Below, in pieces: positions 16,067 to 19,565 of a stretch of DNA of 19,565 bases. Made by a program: the position numbers and the translations under genes. A model generated the notes under the pieces. The model was given only the letters and a program-made list of their open reading frames with translations. It searched no databases and was not told the origin of the DNA. This DNA comes from JBFJVZ01 sp041623895 (lineage in GTDB: Bacteria; Planctomycetota; Planctomycetia; Pirellulales; Pirellulaceae): the NCBI GenBank assembly GCA_041623895.1, contig JBFJVZ010000094.1, positions 1 to 19,565 of the forward strand. The letters run 5' to 3'. How positions within the stretch are numbered: the first letter of the stretch is position 1; each line of letters starts with the position of its first letter.

Positions 16067-16645
16067 ATGCGAGAAACACTTACTTTTTTAAAGACTTTTT
16101 TGCGGCATCCGACGCAGGTCGGCGCGATCGCCCCCAGCGGACCGGGTTTGGTGCGGGCGATGGTCCAGTGGTTCGACTGGGAAAGTGCCCGCGGGATCGT
16201 TGAATTTGGACCGGGAACGGGGGTCTTTACCGAAGCCATCGAGGCGCAGCGACATCCCGAATCAAAGTTCTTTGCCATCGAACGATCGCCCGAGATGGCG
16301 GCCCTGGCGCGACAGCGGTCACCGCAAACAACGATTTACGAAGACAGCGTTACCAATGTTGGCCATCTCTGTCGCCGCGAGTCGATGCAGCAAGTCGACG
16401 CGATTATCTGTGGTTTGCCCTGGGCATCGTTCTCCGAGGCGCTGCAAAGCGAAATCATGGAAGAGATGTTGGGCGTGTTGCGCCCGGGCGGCCAATTTGC
16501 GACCTTCGCTTATTGGCAAGGAGTGATTCTGCCGGCGGGCAGAAGGTTTTCACGCCGCTTGCATGAATCGTTCACCACGGTCCAGCGCAGCCACACCGTG
16601 TGGCGCAATCTGCCACCGGCCTTTGTCTATCGCTGCGTGCGGTAG
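16067..16645 (+). CDS. SAM-dependent methyltransferase, phospholipid N-methyltransferase (PmtA)-like
   Basis: This 192-residue class I methyltransferase begins with FLKTFLRHPTQVGAIAPSGP. SAM-binding motif I is IVEFGPGTGVFTEAI (about 44-58), and the acidic residue binding the ribose is E72 in FAIERSPEM. Later come ICGLPWASF and LRPGG, and the end is WRNLPPAFVYRC. The opening phrase and the GLPW and WRNLPPAF phrases are those of bacterial PmtA-type phosphatidylethanolamine N-methyltransferases and their close relatives, which methylate lipid head groups at the inner membrane. Related sequences are often labelled rRNA adenine methyltransferases; the motifs here favour the lipid enzyme, but the substrate is not proven. 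It is transcribed alone, divergent from the exbD operon, and its stop is 20 bp from the end of the convergent gene at 16666. Confidence 0.85.
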   Translation: MRETLTFLKTFLRHPTQVGAIAPSGPGLVRAMVQWFDWESARGIVEFGPGTGVFTEAIEAQRHPESKFFAIERSPEMAALARQRSPQTTIYEDSVTNVGHLCRRESMQQVDAIICGLPWASFSEALQSEIMEEMLGVLRPGGQFATFAYWQGVILPAGRRFSRRLHESFTTVQRSHTVWRNLPPAFVYRCVR

Positions 16646-16665
16646 AGGCCAGCAGGACAAGCAGA

Positions 16666-16992
16666 TCATCCACCCACGATCAGCTGATAGAACCACCACA
16701 GGATGCCGCCGGCCAGGATCAGAATCGTGAGCGAGTAAAGCAAAACGATTGCCGTCCAAAAAAAACGCTCGCGGCGTGAGAAGTTCGGATTCATCCACAG
16801 CAGCGGCAATCCCACGACACCGGCGACCAGGAACACAAAGCTCAGCACCGCACCGCGGCTTTTCAGCAAATTGTGGTGCGCCTCGTCAGCGTGAGTCGAA
16901 GCTGGCAATTCAGACGTCGAGGGACGATCGGAAAATGGCGGTGCGTGCATCGGTTTGTTGATAGCTGATTCCCTCGGAACGTCGTTGGTCAT
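16666..16992 (-). CDS. Small two-TM membrane protein following the kinase-like gene
   Basis: This 108-residue protein has a polar, Pro/Ser-rich N-terminal tail of about 45 residues. Two transmembrane helices follow, at about 48-67 (AVLSFVFLVAGVVGLPLLW) and 79-103 (WTAIVLLYSLTILILAGGIL), joined by a short loop with NFSRRERFF. Its ATG overlaps the TGA of the kinase-like gene by 4 bp (ATGA), which implies coupled translation and a shared role with that membrane protein. The family is not known to me. Codon use and composition match the neighbours. Confidence 0.75.
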   Translation of the reverse strand: MTNDVPRESAINKPMHAPPFSDRPSTSELPASTHADEAHHNLLKSRGAVLSFVFLVAGVVGLPLLWMNPNFSRRERFFWTAIVLLYSLTILILAGGILWWFYQLIVGG

Positions 16993-18629
16993 GGTGAATC
17001 CTGTTCACGCCGATCGGACGAATTCTCACGCAGTCGCTGCTGGGCACGCGCGATCAATGGGCCCAAATCACTGTTGCCGCCATACAACTCTACCAGGCTG
17101 TACCAAATCTTTCGTGCCTCGACGACGCGATGATCGGCTAACAGCCGGTCGGCCTCGTCCAAACGCTTTTGTACGATTCTAGACGCTTCGCTGACCCCGA
17201 CGCCAGACTTTTCTAACAAACCGATCTGGTACTCTGCGGCGTTGACGGCGACTTTATACCGCTCATCCTCGCCAAGCACGGTGATCAGACTGCGATATTT
17301 ATCGAGCGCCCTGGAAATATCCCCGATTGCTACGTAATCCTGAGCTTGCTTGTGAAGCATTTCACCTTGGTGTTTAATCGGTAGATTGTTCTTGATTTTG
17401 ACCGACAGTTGGTGCAAAAACAGAACCACGTCGATCTGATCAATCTGCTCTCGGGCCCAGTCGGCGTGCTGTCCATCGGGAAAACGAACCAGGATTTCTC
17501 GTAGCGGATGGATTTTTGCGTCGCTCAGTGCCGATCGTGTTTCCTGTGCGATCAAGGCCTCGGCTTTGCGGCGGAGACTCTCTTCGCTGGCCGGCCAGGC
17601 CGCGTAAGCGATCACCGCCAGCAGCAGCAGCATCGCGGCTAGCAATACCCAGGCCTGATCATGCCAAACGGTGGCATCGGGCACCGCGTCTTCCTCCAAT
17701 TCCACCTTTTGGCGCCCCAGCAGCGAGCGTGCTTCGTCGCGTTCTTTCTGGTCGGTGACCTTGAGCGCGCTGAAACCAGAGGAGGCATGCTCGGCCACAC
17801 CCACACGGGACATCGATCGCTTGCGGACTTCGGCCAGCGCCAGCTTGACCGCCGTCGCCGATGGTGGACGGGCCGCCGGATTCTTATCCAGCAGTTGCAG
17901 GATCAATTTATCCAGCCAGACCGGGCAATCCAACACGATCTTGGCCGGCGACATCGGTGTTTGAAACTGCAGGTTGCCTTTCACTTCTTCGGCACTGGAT
18001 CCATCGATCGGCGGATGACCGGTGAGCGCCAGATACAGAGTCGATCCAAACTCATAGAGATCGGACTGAGGCGTGATCAGGTGAGGGCAATCGACAAGTT
18101 CCGGCGCCCGCATCGCCAGTTCCTTGAGCTTTGGCCGCCGCGCGGTCCGATACGGTGATGTGAAGCGATTCAGCCGGACGTCGATCAGAATCGGACTCAG
18201 ACCGGAGATCATAATTTTGTCCGGCCCGATCGCGCCGTGCACAATCTGTTTGCTGTGCAAATACTCCAGGGCATCGGCCAGGGGCTCGGCCAATTCCAGG
18301 ACTGCTTCCCAGGACAGCTTTCCCAACCGATCAAGCTGCGAGGCTAACGTCTCACCGTGGACAAGCTCATGTGCCAGGTACGCATCGGTTTCCTCGAAGC
18401 CACCACCGTAACAGCGTACGATCGCCGGGTGCTGGATTGCTTTCAAGGACTCCCATTCCGCGGCAAAGGCGGCGCGCGCCTCGTGAGTTCCGCCAAAGGG
18501 AGCGGTGAATATTTTGACAGCGATGCTACGTTGAAATTGAACGTGCACCGCACGCCAAACGCAGCTGTCGGTTGGGTTGTCACCAAGCTTGGATTCGACC
18601 GCTAAAGGTCCAAGTCGGCTGCGAGGCAT
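16989..18629 (-). CDS. Kinase-fold membrane protein, probable pseudokinase (Hanks-type relative)
   Basis: The protein has 546 residues from the ATG at 18629. Residues 1-270 have the protein-kinase fold: AVK with Lys39, HPAIVRCYGGGF, MRAPELVD, and QSDLYEFGSTLYLALTGHPP. Key catalytic parts are altered. The glycine-rich loop is degraded (LGDNPTDSC). The HRDLKPEN site reads HGAIGPDK, so the catalytic Asp is Ala133 and the metal-binding Asn is Lys138. DFG is D150-V-R. A transmembrane helix lies at about 325-345, and a helical C-terminal part follows with TPR-like or coiled segments (EALIAQETRSALSDAK and RIVQKRLDEADRLLADH). It is probably a signalling scaffold with little or no kinase activity. The frame runs upstream to a TTG at 18656, but the ATG is the better start. 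It overlaps the next gene by 4 bp. Confidence 0.85.
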   Translation of the reverse strand: MPRSRLGPLAVESKLGDNPTDSCVWRAVHVQFQRSIAVKIFTAPFGGTHEARAAFAAEWESLKAIQHPAIVRCYGGGFEETDAYLAHELVHGETLASQLDRLGKLSWEAVLELAEPLADALEYLHSKQIVHGAIGPDKIMISGLSPILIDVRLNRFTSPYRTARRPKLKELAMRAPELVDCPHLITPQSDLYEFGSTLYLALTGHPPIDGSSAEEVKGNLQFQTPMSPAKIVLDCPVWLDKLILQLLDKNPAARPPSATAVKLALAEVRKRSMSRVGVAEHASSGFSALKVTDQKERDEARSLLGRQKVELEEDAVPDATVWHDQAWVLLAAMLLLLAVIAYAAWPASEESLRRKAEALIAQETRSALSDAKIHPLREILVRFPDGQHADWAREQIDQIDVVLFLHQLSVKIKNNLPIKHQGEMLHKQAQDYVAIGDISRALDKYRSLITVLGEDERYKVAVNAAEYQIGLLEKSGVGVSEASRIVQKRLDEADRLLADHRVVEARKIWYSLVELYGGNSDLGPLIARAQQRLRENSSDRREQDSP

Positions 18630-18658
18630 CGATTGCACCACTAAAAGCAAAGACAAGG

Positions 18659-18788
18659 TTGTTCGGTCAGGCCGTTAAGCATCTTGATGGCTGAGCAACT
18701 GGATAATGGCAGTGCTAGCCAAGGTCGCAAGACCCCCGGAAAAGGCAATCCTTAACGGCGCTGGATGTCAGGGCCTCCCGCCGAACGA
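18659..18788 (-). ncRNA. Candidate structured RNA or leader upstream of the kinase-like gene
   Basis: Nested complementary segments enclose about 130 bases. GTTCGG 18661-18666 pairs with CCGAAC 18781-18786, and CCGTTAAG 18672-18679 pairs with CTTAACGG 18751-18758. AGGCC 18669-18673 could instead pair with GGCCT 18772-18776. Inside are two hairpins: GGCT-AGC-ACTG (18689-18701, two bulged bases) with CAGT-GCT-AGCC (18710-18720), and GGTC/GACC (18723-18734) with a four-base loop. On the minus strand a TATAAT at 18798-18793 would start a transcript at about 18786, just where the outer stem begins, so I favour this strand. The GCAA loop would be a GNRA tetraloop only on the plus strand, so strand is open. 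I do not recognise an Rfam class; the planctomycete Rhopi-1 motif would be one to test. Confidence 0.45.
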
Positions 18789-18792
18789 CACC

Positions 18793-18798
18793 ATTATA
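18793..18798 (-). promoter_or_regulatory. Putative -10 element of the kinase-like operon or structured RNA
   Basis: The minus strand reads TATAAT, a perfect -10 hexamer, in the gap between the GrpB-family gene and the kinase-like gene. Seven bases further downstream begins the outer stem of the structured region. The -35 at 17 bp spacing is poor (GCCGTT), so the assignment rests on the -10 and its position. Confidence 0.4.
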
Positions 18799-18886
18799 GC
18801 CCCCTTTGCCAGGCAAACGGCATCGTCTTTTTCAGCAAGTTGTTGATCGGATCCCGCGGCTGATCACGGTTTGCGGCGGGGAAAAA

Positions 18887-19411
18887 TCAAGTTGCATCGA
18901 TTTGATCGACCAGATGAGCGAAGAAAATCGACTTGTCAGCCTCGTAGCGATCAGGATCACCCTGACGAAGACGCCAGCGCGCAATCTTTGTTTCCTCGAA
19001 CCGAATCGCTAACTCTGGCGTTGCCCTCAGCAGATCGCGGATTCCGATCGCATGCCTCCAAGCCGGACAGTCAATCGGCATCAGGAAAATCCGATGGGTT
19101 GGATCCCCGTGTCGCGGCTTGTCCAGCACGACGGCGTGATCCGCCCATGAATGTCCCGAAGTTCGACGATAGTTCAGCCCCTCAACCAGCTCCGCTGCCT
19201 GAGCGATTCCGGTTTGCTCGTTGGCTTCGCTGACGCCGGCCAGCAGATCGATGATTGGGCGCGCGACCAGGCCTGGAATTGCTGTGCTACCGATATGCTC
19301 GACTTGCGTGACCCATCCCATGCACGACTGCAAGACACTGCTTCGCGTTTGCTGAAACTCCTGCCGCCAGCGCGGATCGTAGTGCATCAGGCGGACAGTT
19401 GTTTCACTCAT
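18887..19411 (-). CDS. GrpB family protein (UPF0157)
   Basis: This 174-residue protein carries the family core VEHIGSTAIPGLVARPIIDL near residues 37-56, a nucleotidyltransferase-like fold signature. It continues with a helical second half (HRIFLMPIDCPAWRHAIGIRDLL). Members are common, small and cytoplasmic, and their substrate is mostly unknown; the name refers to an early genetic label and does not imply a role with the GrpE chaperone. The ATG at 19411 gives MSETTVRLMHYDPRW, with Y-D-P-x-W typical of the family start; an in-frame TTG at 19423 would add four residues. The gene is 257 bp upstream of the kinase-like gene on the same strand and seems to be a separate unit. Confidence 0.88.
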   Translation of the reverse strand: MSETTVRLMHYDPRWRQEFQQTRSSVLQSCMGWVTQVEHIGSTAIPGLVARPIIDLLAGVSEANEQTGIAQAAELVEGLNYRRTSGHSWADHAVVLDKPRHGDPTHRIFLMPIDCPAWRHAIGIRDLLRATPELAIRFEETKIARWRLRQGDPDRYEADKSIFFAHLVDQIDAT

Positions 19412-19440
19412 CCCAATGGTCAACCTTCAAACAGCAAACG

Positions 19441-19480
19441 CGCAAAATAAAACGAGCCCGACAGTTCTGCCGGACTCGTT
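19441..19480 (-). terminator. Intrinsic terminator on the minus strand for a gene beyond the right edge
   Basis: The hairpin at 19451-19480 pairs AACGAG with CTCGTT at the base, then CCG with CGG and CAG with CTG across two mismatches. On the minus strand it is followed at once by TTTATTTTGCG. It is a strong rho-independent terminator for a minus-strand transcript entering from the right, and it also separates that transcript from the GrpB-family gene. Confidence 0.75.
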
Positions 19481-19490
19481 GTATTATCAG

Positions 19491-19540
19491 CTGACCGTCA
19501 AGGTTTTGACGATCAGGTTGTTAATCTTGCCGTGATTAAC
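19491..19540. repeat. Two further inverted repeats ahead of the terminator
   Basis: CTGACCGTCAA (19491-19501) and TTGACGATCAG (19506-19516) form an 11-bp stem with one mismatch and a GGTT loop. GTTAATC (19520-19526) and GATTAAC (19534-19540) form a perfect 7-bp stem with a 7-base loop. Together with the terminator hairpin they give three consecutive stem-loops. No reading frame from the right edge could be assigned with confidence: two frames stop at about 19536 and 19513, so the 3' end of a gene may or may not include these bases. Confidence 0.5.
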
Positions 19541-19565
19541 GACTGGTCAGCATTGCGATGCGAGC

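Noticed and set aside
18659..18788. MITE-like element with terminal inverted repeats
   Set aside because: The repeats could be read as terminal inverted repeats, but no target-site duplication is visible and the internal hairpins and TATAAT position fit an RNA better. No second copy exists in the window.
19490..19565. Partial coding sequence entering from the right on the minus strand
   Set aside because: All three minus frames stop within the window after at most 17 codons and none shows a recognisable ending; only the terminator implies a gene there.

Overview
The window looks like a piece of a planctomycete chromosome, most likely a Pirellulaceae (Rhodopirellula-like) bacterium. The reasons are moderate GC, many secreted or membrane-anchored proteins without a clear family, paired ExbD/TolR genes next to a TPR-type protein, a von Willebrand factor A protein with a single N-terminal membrane anchor, and a Hanks-type kinase with a transmembrane segment and a helical C-terminal part. 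I see no insertion sequence, phage gene, CRISPR array, tRNA or rRNA. It reads as ordinary core and lineage-specific chromosome, not a mobile island.

Layout. Positions 2-490 (+) are the tail of a hybrid sensor kinase or phosphorelay protein ending in an Hpt domain. Positions 498-3270 (-) are a three-gene run: VWA protein, secreted helical protein, small secreted beta-rich protein. Divergent from it are metK and a calcineurin-like phosphoesterase (3467-5500, +). pepT (5560-6822, -) converges on that pair and is divergent from a PolB-type 3'-5' exonuclease (6915-7739, +), which is followed by an intrinsic terminator. Positions 7866-12452 (+) hold a 1250-residue secreted protein and a membrane-anchored protein.

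Positions 12374-16016 (-) are a tightly packed operon: exbD, exbD, a long TPR-like exported protein split by one in-frame TAG, and a small LigD-phosphoesterase-like protein. The last of these overlaps the convergent gene by 79 bp at its 3' end. A PmtA-like SAM-dependent methyltransferase (16067-16645, +) is divergent from the exbD pair. Positions 16666-18629 (-) carry a kinase-fold protein that appears catalytically dead, overlapping a two-TM membrane protein by 4 bp. Its upstream region contains a compact nested stem structure just downstream of a perfect TATAAT, a candidate structured RNA. A GrpB-family (UPF0157) gene and a series of three hairpins ending in a terminator on the minus strand close the window.

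The most unusual items are the structured region at 18659-18788, the single amber codon inside the TPR gene (14559-14561), the pseudokinase-like active site, the exbD pair without a neighbouring exbB, and the three consecutive hairpins at the right edge. I do not find a complete, obviously new multi-gene defence or metabolic system; several of the proteins are simply unrecognised.
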